Shown here: one piece after another, positions 46,939 through 58,918 of the stretch
Layout of the letters: each line of letters opens with the position of its first letter
How positions within the stretch are numbered: position 1 is the first letter of the stretch
Assembly (NCBI RefSeq): GCF_030272615.1
Contig: NC_081408.1
Location: 307,211,950-307,275,949, forward strand
Origin: Cryptomeria japonica
Lineage: Eukaryota; Streptophyta; Pinopsida; Cupressales; Cupressaceae
Direction of reading: 5' to 3'
DNA: 64,000 nt
Position numbers and translations under genes: made by a program
The notes under the pieces: model-generated
The model's database searches: none
The model's input: only the letters and a program-made list of their open reading frames with translations
Told to the model about the DNA's origin: nothing

Positions 46939-47801
46939 ATGGTGACTAACAGTTCAAGTTCATCCAATTCTTCTGGAGCTATCTTTCAGAGGGCTATTCT
47001 GAGGCTTGATGGAACAAATTACATAGTATGGAAGATTTAGATGGAGACTCATCTGAGATGTCTTGGCAAGGAGATTTGGGAGATCATAGAGAATGGTGTC
47101 ACACCTTATAATCCAGAATCTGACAATCCTGCTCTGGAAAACCTAGACACCTAGACAAGGAGCTTGAGAATGACTATAGAGCAAGAGAATCCCTCTTGTG
47201 TGCACTTTTTGATCAAAAAGTAATGGGATTAACCGACAAATCATCTGGAAAGGCCATATGGGATAAGTTGGAGACTCTTAATGAAGGTGATCCTACATTG
47301 AAGATTGCTAAACTTGATGGTTATCGGGTGAGATATGAAAACCTGAAGATGGAAGAAGATGAAAGGATTACTGCATTCATGGAAAGGGTAAACGAGATTG
47401 TTATGGGAATTCAATGTTGTGGTGGAACTCTGAGCGAAGATGAAATTGTTTCTAAATTCCTGAGAGCCCAACCACTGGCTTACAAAATGAAGGCTACTAC
47501 TATTAATGAGTTGAGAACAATGACTAATACATCTGTCAATAGAGATACTTTGGTTGGGAAACTATCTTCTTTTGAGCTTGAAGAATTTGAACCTTTTGGA
47601 GCTGTGAAGACTGAACCTGCTTTTCATGCATCTACATCTACAACCGATAAGTAAGATTGGAAAGCTTTATATGTAAAAGAATTAGAAGATATGAAGAGAG
47701 AAGATGACGAGTTTAAGAAAATTGAAGCACTATTTGCTAGAAGAGTACCTAAAGGACCGGTAGGAAGTAAGTATGAAGGAAAAGCACCTTTTAAATTTTT
47801 T
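46939..47801 (+). pseudogene. copia gag, truncated
   Basis: ATG at 46939 opens MVTNSSSSSNSSGAIFQRAI then LRLDGTNYIVWKI, followed by TAG at 47038-47040. A tandem 8-bp duplication (ACCTAGAC twice, 47141-47156) adds a stop and shifts the frame. Then 47170-47654 reads through the UBN2 core: GKAIWDKLETLNEGDPTL, KMEEDERITAFMERVNEIV, DEIVSKFLRAQPLAYKMKA, VGKLSSFELEEFE. After TAA (47652-47654) it continues DWKALYVKELEDMKREDDE and YEGKAPFKFFAYGPF, the point where the family has the CCHC knuckle (KCF.C). The knuckle is lost at the satellite junction. Confidence 0.88.
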
Positions 47802-50800
47802 GCATATGGCCCTTTTTAACATCACGGTATGTATAACATGACCCCTTAAGACACCATATGAGCTCTAAGGACATCATATGGTGTCCTAATGGGTCATATG
47901 GTGTTCTAACACATGTGTGGTCCCTTAGGACCCCATATGACCCCTTAGGACACCATATGACCCCTTAGGACTATATGATGTCCTAATGGGTCATATGGTG
48001 TCCTAAGAGGTCATATGGTGTTCTAACACATGTTTCCTCCCTTAGGACCCCATATGACCGCTAATGACACTATATGACCCCTTAGGACACCATATGACCC
48101 CTAACGACACCATATGACCCCTTATGACACTATATGACCCCTGAGGACACCATATGACCCCTTAGGTAACTATATGACCCCTTAGGACACCATATGACCC
48201 ATTTTAACATCCTAGTACATGACATGAGCCCTTAAGACACTATATGAACCCTTAGGACACCATATGACCCTTTAGGACAACATGATTCCCTAAGGGGTTA
48301 TATTGTGTCTAAAGGGGTCATATAGTGTTTTAACACATGTGTGGGCCCTTAGGACCCCATATGACACCTAATGACACCATATGACCCCTCAGGATACCAT
48401 ATGACCCCTAACGATACCATATGACCCCTTAGGACACCATAGGACTCCCTAGGACACCATATGACCCCTTTTAGAATCCTAGTACATGACATGACCCCTT
48501 AGGAAACCACATGTCCCCTTAAAACACCATATCAACTCTTAGGACAATTTGATGTCCTAAGGAGTTATATAGTGCTCTAACACATATGTGGCCCCTTAAG
48601 ACACCATATGGCACCTTAGGACACTATATAACCCTTCAGGACACCATATGACCTCTTAGGACACTATATGACCTCTTAGGACACCATATGACCCCTTTTA
48701 ACATCTGAGTACATGAAATTGCCCCTTAGGATACCATATGACCCCTTACAACAATATGATGTCCTAAGGGGTCATATGGTGTATAAAGGGGTCATATGGT
48801 GTTCTAACACTTGTGTGGCCCCTTAGGACCCCATATGACCCCTAACAACACCATATGACCCCTCTAAACACCATATGATCCCTAATGACACCATATGACC
48901 CCTTAGGACACTATATAACTCCTCAAGACACCATATCACCCATTAGGACACCATATGACCCCTAACGATGCCATATGACCCCTAACAACACCATATCACC
49001 CATTTTAACATCCTAGTACATGAAATGACCCCTTAGGATAACATATGACCCCTTAGGACACCATATGACATCCTAAGGTGTCATATGGTGTTCTAGCACA
49101 CTGTGGACCTTAGGACCCCATATGACCCCTTAGGACCATATGATGTCCTAATGGGTCATATGGTGTCCTTAAGGGTTGTATGGTGTCCTAAGGGGTCATA
49201 TGGTTTTCTAACACATGTGTGGCCCCTTAGGACCCCATATGACCCCTAACGATACAATATGACCTCTTAGGACACCATATGACCCCTTAAGACAATATGG
49301 TGTTGTTATGGGTCATATGGGGTCCTAAGGGGCCACAAATGTGTTAGAACACCATATGACCCCTTTAGACGGTGTCCTAAGGGGTCATGTAGTGTCCTAA
49401 GGGGTCATATGGTGTCCTAAGGGGTCACATCATGTTGTTAGGGGTCATATGGAGTCCTAAGGGACCACACATGTGTTAGAATACCATATGACCCTTTAGG
49501 ACATCGTATTATCCTAAGGGGTCATATGGTATCCTAAGGGGTTATATTGTGTCATTAAGGGTCATATGGGGTCATAAGGGGCCACACATGTGTTAGAACA
49601 TCATATGACCCCTTAGGACACCATATGACTCATTAGGACATCATATGGTGTCGTTAGGGGTCATATGGGGTCCTAAGGGGCCACGTGTTAGAACACCATA
49701 TGACCCCTTAGGAAATCATATTGTACTAAGGGGTCATATGGTGTCCTAAGGGGTCATGTCGTGTACTAGGATGTTAAATGGGGTTATATAGTGTTTAGAG
49801 TGGTCATATGGTGTCCTTAGGAGTCATATGGTGTTGTTAGGGGTCATATGGGTAACTAAGTGGCCACACATGTGTTAGAGCACCATATGACCCCTTAGGA
49901 TACTATATGACCCCTTAGGACCTCTTAGGACCTTATATTATCCTAAGGGGTCATATGGTGTCCTAAGGGGTCATGTCATGTACTATAATGTTAAAAGGGG
50001 TCATATGGTGTCGTTAGGGGTCATATAGGGCCCTAAGGGATCATATGGTGCCATTAGAGGTCATATGGGGTCCTAAGGGGCCACACATGTGTTAGAATAA
50101 CATATAACCCCTTTGGACACCATATGACCCCTTTGGATATCATATTGTCCTAAGGGGTCATATGGTATCTGAAAAGGTCATATGGTGTTCTAAGGGGTCA
50201 TGTCATGTACTAGGATGTTAAAAGGGGCCATATGGCATCCTAAGGGGTCATATAATCTTCTAAGGGGTCATATGGTGTCCTAAAGGGTCATATAGTGTCC
50301 TAAGGGGTCATATGGTGTTCTGAGGGGTCATATAGTGTCCTAAGTGGTCATAGGGTGTCATTAGGGGTCATATGGGGTCCTAAGGGGCCACACGTGTTAA
50401 AATACCATATGACCCATTAGGACACCATATGATCCATTAGGACATCATATTGTGCTAAGGGGTCATATGGTGTCCTAAGGGATCATGTCATGTATGAGGA
50501 TGTTAAAAGGGGTCATATGGTGTTCTAAGGGGTCACATCGTGTCGTTAGGGGTCATATGGGCTCTTAAGGGGCCACACATGTGTTAGAACACTGTATGAC
50601 CCCTTAGGACACCATATGACCCATTATGATCCATCATATTGTACTAAGGGGTCATATGGTGTCCTAAGGGGTCATATGGTGTCCTAAGGGATTATATGGT
50701 GTCGTTATGGGTCATATGGGGTCCTAAGGGGAGACACGTGTTAGAACACTATATGACCCATTAGGACATCATATTGCCCTAAGGGGTCATATGTTGTCCT

Positions 50801-50889
50801 GAGGGGTCATATGGTGTCGTTAAGGATCATATGGGTCTCTAAGAGACCACACATGTGATAGATCACCATATGACCCCTTAGAACACTAT
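47802..50889. repeat. 20-bp satellite array 2, inverted halves with higher-order pattern
   Basis: About 3.1 kb of units like AGGACACCATATGACCCCTT. Left of about 49290 most units read in this orientation; right of it most read as the reverse complement. Landmarks recur every 220-310 bp: TTTTAACATCCTAGTACATGA in the left half (about 48202, 48473, 48695, 49002) and its reverse complement in the right half (about 49750, 49967, 50199, 50483). A palindromic ACACATGTGT word marks many units. No genes. Confidence 0.93.
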
Positions 50890-50927
50890 AAGAGAGAGAG
50901 AGTATTAAAAAGGATAAAAGGGGACAA

Positions 50928-50930
<3 letters not shown>

Positions 50931-51014
<84 letters not shown>
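50931..51014 (+). repeat. (GA)n microsatellite, 84 bp
   Basis: Uninterrupted GA tract between the satellite and its variant. Confidence 0.97.
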
Positions 51015-51016
<2 letters not shown>

Positions 51017-51486
51017 TCTTAAGGGGCCCAGGATGTACTAAGGGACCGTCTTATGTAATAGGATATCTTAAGGGGCCCAGGATGTACTAAGGGGTCATAT
51101 GATTTGTCTTAATAGGTCCTAGGTGTCTTAAGGGGTCCTAGGATTTACTAAGATATCCTAAGGGGTAGTATGATGTCTTAAGATGTACTACTTGGGGTCC
51201 TATGTGTCTTAAGGGGTCAATAGATGTCCTAGGATGTACTAAGGGGTCACATGAGTCTTAATAGCTCCTAAGATGTGTACTAAGGGGTTGTATGATGCCT
51301 TAAGAGGTCCTAGGATGTATTAAGGGGTCCTAGGTGTCTTAAGGGGTCAAAAGATGTCCTAGCATGTACTAAGGGGTCCTATAATGTCTTAATAGGTCCT
51401 ATTATATACTAAGGGGTCCTAAGTGTCTTAAGGGGCCATAGGTGTCTTAAAAGGTCCTACGATGTAGTAAGGGGTCCTAGGATAAC
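51015..51486 (+). repeat. variant satellite, single orientation
   Basis: Alternating words of about 20 bp: GTCCTAGGATGTACTAAGGG and GTCCTAGGTGTCTTAAGGGG. They share CTAAGGGG with the main satellite but lack most CATATG cores. Units run in one direction only. Confidence 0.85.
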
Positions 51487-51866
51487 ATTTTAACATCTAC
51501 ATATACATGGATAGCATTTATACATAACATTGAAAACATATAGAATGTATACATAACATTTAAACATATCAGAAAGAAATTTAAACATTTAAAAATCTAA
51601 CTAAGTAGGTAGGAAGAGAGAGATAGAGAGGTATATAAAGAGAAATAGAGGCAGGGAGGGAGTGAGGGGAGGTGCATAGAAAGAGAGAGGAGACAAAGAG
51701 TAGAGAGTTAAGAATGTGAGAAAGAGGTGGAGAGATAGATCTAGATTTTGGGAGAGAGAGGAGAGAGATAGAGAGAGGTAGAGAGGGATAGAGAAAGAGT
51801 AATATGGAGAGAGATAGGTCTAGAGCTTGAGGGAGATAAAGAGAGAGATATAGAGAGAGCAAGAAA
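51487..51866 (+). repeat. AT-rich link and GA-rich tract
   Basis: 51487-51600 has three or four ATACATAACATTTAAACATA-like repeats. 51600-51866 is GA-rich, like 18441-21370. Confidence 0.8.
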
Positions 51867-52833
51867 ATGCTGATAGGAGCCTGCTAATTGCTGGAATATG
51901 ACTAAGTCTGAAAATTTATAAGATCTAAAATTTAGAATTCGCATTATAAGTCTTAGAGATCTGAAACCACTCTCAAACATCTTGCCAATATATACATGAA
52001 ATATAACTTAAAGTATGTCACATTTCTCAAAGGAAAAAGATAAAGAGAAATGTGACTTATACTTACATGTTATATTTCATGTATATATAGCTTATTTTTA
52101 ATAAATTAAAAAAAAAACAATAACAAAAAAAAAGAAACAGGATCAAAACGGGATCCCATTTCTAAAAATTTAGAATTTTGGCCTGGTTGTTCCTTCAGAT
52201 TTTGGCTTGCGAAATGTCTTGGAGTGCCGACCCTTTGGCTTGGACCTAGTTTGACTTGCAATTTGAAGGCCAAATCAATCTTCATACAAAATAATGACTT
52301 CAAAAATATATTTGAACACCAAATTTTCAGATTTTTTTTAAACAATGAAAACCCATTATAGTAAAGATTGTCTAGATTTCAAATTATGCTTGCCGTACAC
52401 GAGGATTTTTCAAGAAAATGATTATGCCCAATAAAAAAATAACAAAAAAAAAATAATGCATAAAAAAATTACAAAAAAAATCCTCGTCAAAGGTGAGTGA
52501 GTTGCAGATCTCCCAAAAGGATTTAGAAAATAACTTGTATTTAGGTCAAATTATGCTTGCCGTACACGAGCATGTTATGGTCCCGAAAAGTGACTTTTAA
52601 ACTATATGTTTTAGTAATGCCTATTCAAACTTAATTTTTAAGATTTGGGTATTAAAATAAATTACATATTTGGAAAGTAGACTTTAAGCACTACATTTTT
52701 TATTATTGATTTTTTTCAAGATTCATTCTTTAAGTTCTTCAAATTTTTAGGTCAAACAGGACGAAATCTAAAAAACAAGGAAAACACTTCCACTTTTTGA
52801 CCAAAAAGTGGACTCAACTTATTGCAGGCACCC
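51867..52833. mobile_element. right end of a TIR-type element
   Basis: ATGCTGATAGGAGCCTGCTA and GAAACCACTCTCAAACATC parallel 21381-21520. It contains the long hairpin. Two 24-bp direct repeats (from 52379 and 52549; core ATGCTTGCCGTACACGAG) lie 170 bp apart. The terminus GGACTCAACTTATTGCAGGC and ACCC matches the inverted start at 57290. The right edge abuts RNase H at 52834. The left end is unidentified. Confidence 0.6.
51988..52088. other. 101-nt hairpin, copy B
   Basis: Arms of about 42 nt pair almost perfectly: ATATATACATGAAATATAAC outside and GTCACATTTCTC inside on the 5' arm, with their complements on the 3' arm, around a purine-rich loop (AAAGGAAAAAGATAAA). Copy A at 21527 has the outer stem with the inner stem shortened. 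Confidence 0.85.
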
Positions 52834-53083
52834 TCTGAACATTTCTTCCTTTATTATGATGCAAGCGGGTAAGACCCATCCATGCGACCATAGCTTCAAC
52901 TTTATTATTCGTGCCTCTTCCCAAGTTTGCACATATTCTTTCTATCATATAACCTCTGCAATCCCTTATAAGGCCTCCAGCTCCCAAAGCACCTGGGTTT
53001 CCTTTCGAGCATCCATCAAAGTTGTATTTGAGCAAACCCTCCTCAAGCGGTATCCAAAAACAACTCTTCCTTAAAAACACACT
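52834..53083 (-). pseudogene. LINE RNase H fragment cut by a TIR end
   Basis: Minus-strand frame: LEEGLLKYNFDGCSKGNPGA, LGAGGLIRDCRGYMIERIC, NNKVEAMVAWMGLTRLHHNK. It has the NFDG and KVEA motifs of plant LINE RNase H with the first D and the E. The text stops at GRNVQ, where the element end AGGGTGCC begins. The remaining two thirds of the domain is not nearby. Confidence 0.82.
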
Positions 53084-56000
53084 GTGCTAGTTTAGCTCTA
53101 GCAGATTATGCTTTATCCCCCATTTTTATTTTAGTCTAAGGTCTAGTAAAGTAGGCATTACCTTAGAGGTGCATGACTTCCCTGCATTAATGCTTTCTTT
53201 AATTTGCTGCTTTATAATTTTGAATATTTAGTCATGTTAAGATTTAAGATTAGCAACAAATTTTGATAGAAACTGTAGATTCAGGGGCTCGTTATAAGAT
53301 TTACCATTTTAATTATCCTTAATTTTTCCAAACAATTGGTTTGAATTGCGACATTGCTTTACGCTTATTTTTAAATGTTTACTCATAAATAATTTTTGAT
53401 CTTAGCAGTTGTTCTCAATTTACTTATTAAATTATAATAAGTATAATTTCAAAGGTGTTTATTGTCTATTTTTTAATAAACTTGGTTATTTTTCCAATTT
53501 CTTCTGATATAACAGAATGTATCACATTATAAAGGAAGAAGAGTTCGGAGAAAAGTTTAAAGTTCTATTGGTATTGGGGATTACAATGATATTTATGATG
53601 TTATGTATGAGAAATCCGAGGCCTCGGCTTAGAATATCAAGCACACAAACAAAATTGTGAAAAGGCACAAATTTTTGAAAATTCAAAGCACAATATGTGT
53701 AAATATGTTTTTAACAATTGCACAGCTACAAAATGAGCTTAACAATCAATAATTTTGTCAAAAAAAAGAATCAAGTATCTGTAAATAAGAGAGCTACTGA
53801 TTTCTTACTCAAACTTTATGTTTCTTTATTATATTTCCTTTCAATAAAAAGGATTGAAGACAAAAAGAAAAGCCATTTTTATTTTAAAACAGAGTTACTG
53901 ATAATAGATTTTTTAAAGAGAGAACAATAAAAATCTTGTTGGAATTCAGTAGCATACAGTTTGAACTATTGGTATACCTTAATAATATGGAAAAAAAATC
54001 AAAGATAGATTTAAAAAAGAGAACACAAACACAAAATTAACAATTGGCAGCCAATTTTAGAGAAGTGATTCCATTCAAGTGGGGAAAAATGCTAAGCGGC
54101 AAATGAGTAGCATACCATAATGCCACATAAGGTTTTGGGCTTCAATTTAAATGAAATGTAATAAAAAGAGAATTGTTTGTCAGTTTTTTTTCCTAAATCC
54201 CATAATTACAAACATTATACCAGCAATAAGATTAGCCAACTATAAACCCTTTTCCTCATATAAAATAAATATAAATAATTCACATGCAAAAGCAAAATAC
54301 CTTATTAGAGAGTTGTGTAAATCAATAAGCGAAAAGCGATGTATAGTTACATAGTTATTACTCCAAATGGTTTTGATTCCGAGTAATATTATATTTACCC
54401 AACAAACTCCAACAACAGCTATGTAACTATAGTTACATAGTTATTACTCCAAATGGTTTTGATTCCGAGTAATAACTATAGTTATTGTTGGAGTAATAAC
54501 TACTCAGAATGGTTTGATTATATTTACCATGCAACTCCAACAACTTCAACACAGGTCTGGAATTTGACAGGCAAAATGGCCGTTTTTTCACTTTAGAATG
54601 CTTATTATAAAAATACAAATTTATTTAGAATATTTTGAAATGGAAGGATTTAGAATATGGAAGGATGTAGTTGTTTCTAATTTTATAATATTTTAATACG
54701 ATTTTTTAGAATAGTTCTATTTTTTCATATGAATTTAGAAACTTGTCAAAATTGAAATAATAAAATATAATTGATTTTCATTGCTTTTATCTTCTACTTT
54801 TATATTTTTTGAGAGTTAATATTTTTCTTAAAACGTCAAAAGATAGGAGTGACCGTCAAGGACTGCTTCAACATATGAAATAGAAAACAAATGCAACAAA
54901 AACAATGATCCAACCACATACGGATTTCCAAACATAAAACTCATGACAAATGACTTGCGTGAAGATTTAAAAATGGGGAGAGTTTGTAGGATTAGTTTAC
55001 GAAACTCTACCACAATAATTTTTTTTTTAAATGACGAATAAAAAATTGAGCTTTACAGCAAGCACGAGATGTTTTACCTATCCAGGAATAAGAATTACAC
55101 ATGTAAAAGCAGAGAATGTTGGGCAAAAAATAAAATCCAAACAGGTTATGTCTAGCTAATTTGATCCAAAATAATGTGCAACTAATAGAAATGAACCATA
55201 CAAACAACCATAAATCTACTTTGTTATCATGCTGAAAATCTTCCAAGTTCTGTCATCGATTGGATAGAAAAATGATTACATACTATGTTTTTAAAAAGTG
55301 TTTTGTGAGCAATATTAATGGTTAGAAGGAATAAATAAATCTTCATGAAAATGGTGAAAACAAAGATCTTTTTGACTGCTATAAAAATAATTTAAGCCGA
55401 AAGGCTTTCATATCTAACACACAGTATTGGGAGAACGTCATTAGAAGAATAAGTATGATTATATCTAATTATCATGCATAAATAAAGGCATCAAATATAC
55501 TTAATCGCGTACAAGAATATAAGAAGCTAGCGAACAGATCAAAATAATACATCAAATATCTATGAGAAATGTCTTACATATGAGCTTAGCACTAATTATA
55601 ATATTAAAAAAATAAGATAGACATTTACAAGGATACTATGATATAAAGTAGGAAAGTACAAAAATCTTAAAGATGAAATGATTTATAACTTAGAGAAATT
55701 TAGTCTATTTAACCAAATCAAAGAGAAGTAATCGATTCAAATTACTGAAATAATCATCTTTAATATTAATTATTTACTAAATATGATTAAAATATGTATA
55801 GGTTCACTTTATTTAATATATATGATCTACTCTACTATAATTTAATACTTGTCTTGTATGCAATATTAGAATTTATTAGGTCAATCCCCATATCATGCTA
55901 CGATCTCTCTTTAAATCTAATCATGTCTATATTTTTAAATACATTCTTGGACATTGGGGAGGCAAGGAGCTTGATGAACACTTCTAGAAGAAGACATCAT

Positions 56001-57146
56001 TTGACATATATATCAAATACATTTTGATTGATGAAATAAGCTTCATTGGTTAGAACATGTTGGAAAACATAGATTTTCAGCTTTAACAAGCATTCTCACA
56101 AACAAGAAACATGACATTTGTAGTTATACATTTCATTATGATTAATAAAAAAATTATTAAATTATATTCTAATACATGAAGTTCATATGTGATAAATTTT
56201 TATAATAACAATATATGTTTTGAAATTATTTGTTATCAATTATCTTCTAGGTATATCTATGAGTTTGATTGGAGATTTGGGCTAGGTGCCTCTAGTGAAC
56301 TATAGATCAAAATATGAAAATAATAGATAGGTTAAGTTATCATGAGAGAAATCAAAATTGTGGTTACTCTAGATAAAAAATTTAGACAATATGGAGAAAA
56401 CACCTAGCGAGAAAGGTTTCATCAACTTTTGATGAATCTATGAGATATAAATAGAGTAATTAATTAATGATTGGGGATTCTTATGATGAGAAACCCTATT
56501 CACATAGATGCTATAAGCAATGATGAGTTCAACAATGTTCACTTGTTCTCCAAAAATGATAATGTTCATAGCCATAACAAGAAAATGTACATAGTGTTGC
56601 TAAAAAAAAAGAAGTGTTAATACAATAATATATTATCAAAAAGATAAAATTGATCTAGAAATATTGATGACTAAGAATGAAAGGCTAATGTTGACTTTAA
56701 ATAGTTTCATACAATCAAGTCTTGTAAATGGAGCTTTCATATATATTTGAAAGATTTTGTATAAACTAGGAAGTACTCCACTAGAACCACAAACTTATGT
56801 GGTGGTTGAGTTTGACAATTATTCAAGAATACCATTTTGAAGATAATTATCCAAATACAATTCTACTAACAAAAATATAGAGGGGCGACACAATTCAATT
56901 ACCATTATGATTACCATGAGAATTGACAATACATAAATTTCAAGGGTTAATTCTTTCAAAAAACGCTATTGATATAGGACCAAGAGAAAAAATACGATTG
57001 ACATTTGTGGTAGTGTCTTGTGTAAAGTCTCTAGAAGGCCTAAGAATAATGAAACCATTTACATAATTATAAAAAATGAAAAAGGCAGATAACTTGCCAA
57101 GTGAAAGATTGAAGAAAATATACTGAAAAATTTAGAAGATAGTTGA
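53084..57146. other. AT-rich spacer, no gene recognised
   Basis: Four kilobases with short frames only (53718-53930, 55007-55246, 55794-56027) that carry no motifs. The palindrome cluster at 54341-54520 is the only structured part I see. Confidence 0.55.
54341..54520. repeat. direct repeats around a perfect 22-bp palindrome
   Basis: A 47-bp segment (TATAGTTACATAGTTATTAC onward) occurs at about 54341 and again at about 54428. The second copy is fused to CTATGTAACTA, making a perfect palindrome at 54419-54440. GGAGTAATAACTA and TAGTTATTACTCC inverted words follow. Confidence 0.88.
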
Positions 57147-57289
57147 TTTAATACATTATGTTTAAATTATCTTTAATGACTATTAAGTGTTTTAATACAA
57201 TATGTTCAAATTTGCTTCAATGACTATTAAGTGTTTTATACATTACGTTCAGATCCTCTTCAATGACTATGAAGTGTTTTAATATATTA
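57147..57289 (+). repeat. 44-bp tandem repeat, three copies plus a partial
   Basis: Units start TTTAATACA at about 57147, 57191 and 57235 and end CAATGACTATTAAGTG. A fourth begins at 57278 and is cut at 57289 by the TIR start. Confidence 0.85.
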
Positions 57290-58694
57290 GGGTGTGTGCA
57301 AGAAGTTGAGTCCATTTTTTTTTGTCAAGAAGTGGAAGTGTTTTCCTTGATTTTTCAGAATTTGTCACAATTGATCTAAAAATTTGAAGCACTTAAAAAT
57401 TAAATCTCATAAAAATTCAATAATATAAAATCGATACTCCAAGTCTAGTTTCCAAATATGTAATTAATTTTAATATGATATAAGTCGATTTTCAAAAAGG
57501 ATTTCTAAAAACTACTATTTAAAGATGCCTATTTCAAGACCATACCATGCACGTGTACAACCACCATATTTTGACCTAGATAAAAGTTTTTTTTGAACCC
57601 TCTTGGAAATATATTTGTAAGACATTGAAGATTGATGATGATTTTTTTGTAATTTTTTTGAATATTTTCTTTTATTAATCTTGTATTGGCCCTAATTGTT
57701 TCTTTAAAAACTCCTCATGTACAACCACCATAATTAGACCTCAACTTATCATTTTTTGAATTTTTTGAATTTTAAAAATAAATTTGTGTAGATTGATGTC
57801 ATATAATTTTTTTCAAAAAACACACAAAATAGAAAGTTATTAAATAAATAAAGAAGTTTGATATTTCCATTTTCCAGAATAGTTTTATTACAAGTAAATT
57901 GAAGAATAGAAAAAATAATCAAATCCTAAAAAAAAATTAAATGTTTGAAATCTACACAATGTAATCTACAATGGCTTTTAATTTTATTAATTTTTTTTTT
58001 TAAAAAGGGCATTAGACATATGTCAGAAATCTTTATTTTGTTATGTCATTGATCCAACCTTGTCCTTACAGATTCAAGACTAAGGATTAAGCTTTCCATG
58101 CCTATCCCAACCTGAAACCGATCCATAGGACGAGGTTTGGTTTTGAAATTTTAAATTACAGGGACCCATTTGTCCCCATTATTTAAATGTAATGAGTGCC
58201 AATTATTTAAGACATGAAAATGAGTTTGTTGGAATTTAAAAAATAAATTCTTTTAAAAAATGGGGCCCATTTTTTAAATGAGGTCTTGTTATTTAATAAC
58301 GAGGGCGTGTTCTTCAAATAATGGGGGTGCACATTCTAAAAGATATATATACTTCAAAAAATGAGAACTTGTTTTGTGAATTTTTGGCTCAGGCACTTGC
58401 TTTTCTCTGCCCTATTACTTTGATAAAAGTAAATAAATTGGTTTTTGAAAAAAAATAATCGAAAAGCGTATGCACATATATACAAGATGAAGTGGTACAA
58501 TCCTTTCATCAAAAGCAGCTATAAGTTCTAAACTTGCTTTGAAGTGGCTTGTGAAACTCATCGTTTGTCATCCTCAAATCACTTTTGATTGTGGAAACTA
58601 CTAGCTAAAGAGTATGGAAGGGGTGTTGTTATGCCTGCTTTTTTAGATTGTATTCATCAAATTAGGGGAGAGGACTCAGTAGTTGTGCACCCTA
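57290..58694. mobile_element. small TIR-type element, probable
   Basis: Left end AGGGTGTGTGCAAGAAGTTG then AGTCC. The right end, reversed, AGGGTGCACAACTACTGAGT then CC, pairs with a short gap. The left 450 bp is an inverted copy of 52380-52833, including the GTACAACCACCATA repeats at 57553 and 57719. The interior is AT-rich without coding sequence. Confidence 0.45.
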
Positions 58695-58918
58695 ACTTTG
58701 TGCTTCTCAAAATCCTACGTGGAAATTTCAAATCACTATGAATTTACAACAACTTACTTGGCAAGTCTCTTGCTTATAACTAAGGTTTCAGGGCCACATA
58801 ATCAAATATGATGCCACATCAACATTTTTTTTGCCAAGGTGTCCAAAACAGCCCCCCCCCCAAAAGTGAGACCCATAGGTGTGCAAAAGGGCCCCTATAC
58901 TTGTGCAGCTGATGTGGC
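58695..58918. other. short spacer
   Basis: No feature beyond a C9-10 run near 58852. The base before 58919 starts the copia 3 LTR flank. Confidence 0.5.

Larger units (their letters stand above)
46022..47801 (+). mobile_element. Ty1-copia element 2, 5' LTR and gag only
   Basis: LTR, primer site and gag in plus orientation, cut at the gag zinc knuckle where the satellite array begins. Protease, integrase, RT and 3' LTR are absent from the window. Confidence 0.82.

Noticed and set aside
52834-57289. A single transposon between the matching ends at 52833 and 57290
   Set aside because: The AGGGTG termini point outward from this interval into the arms on the far sides, and 52834 continues a LINE RNase H, so the interval is flanking DNA.
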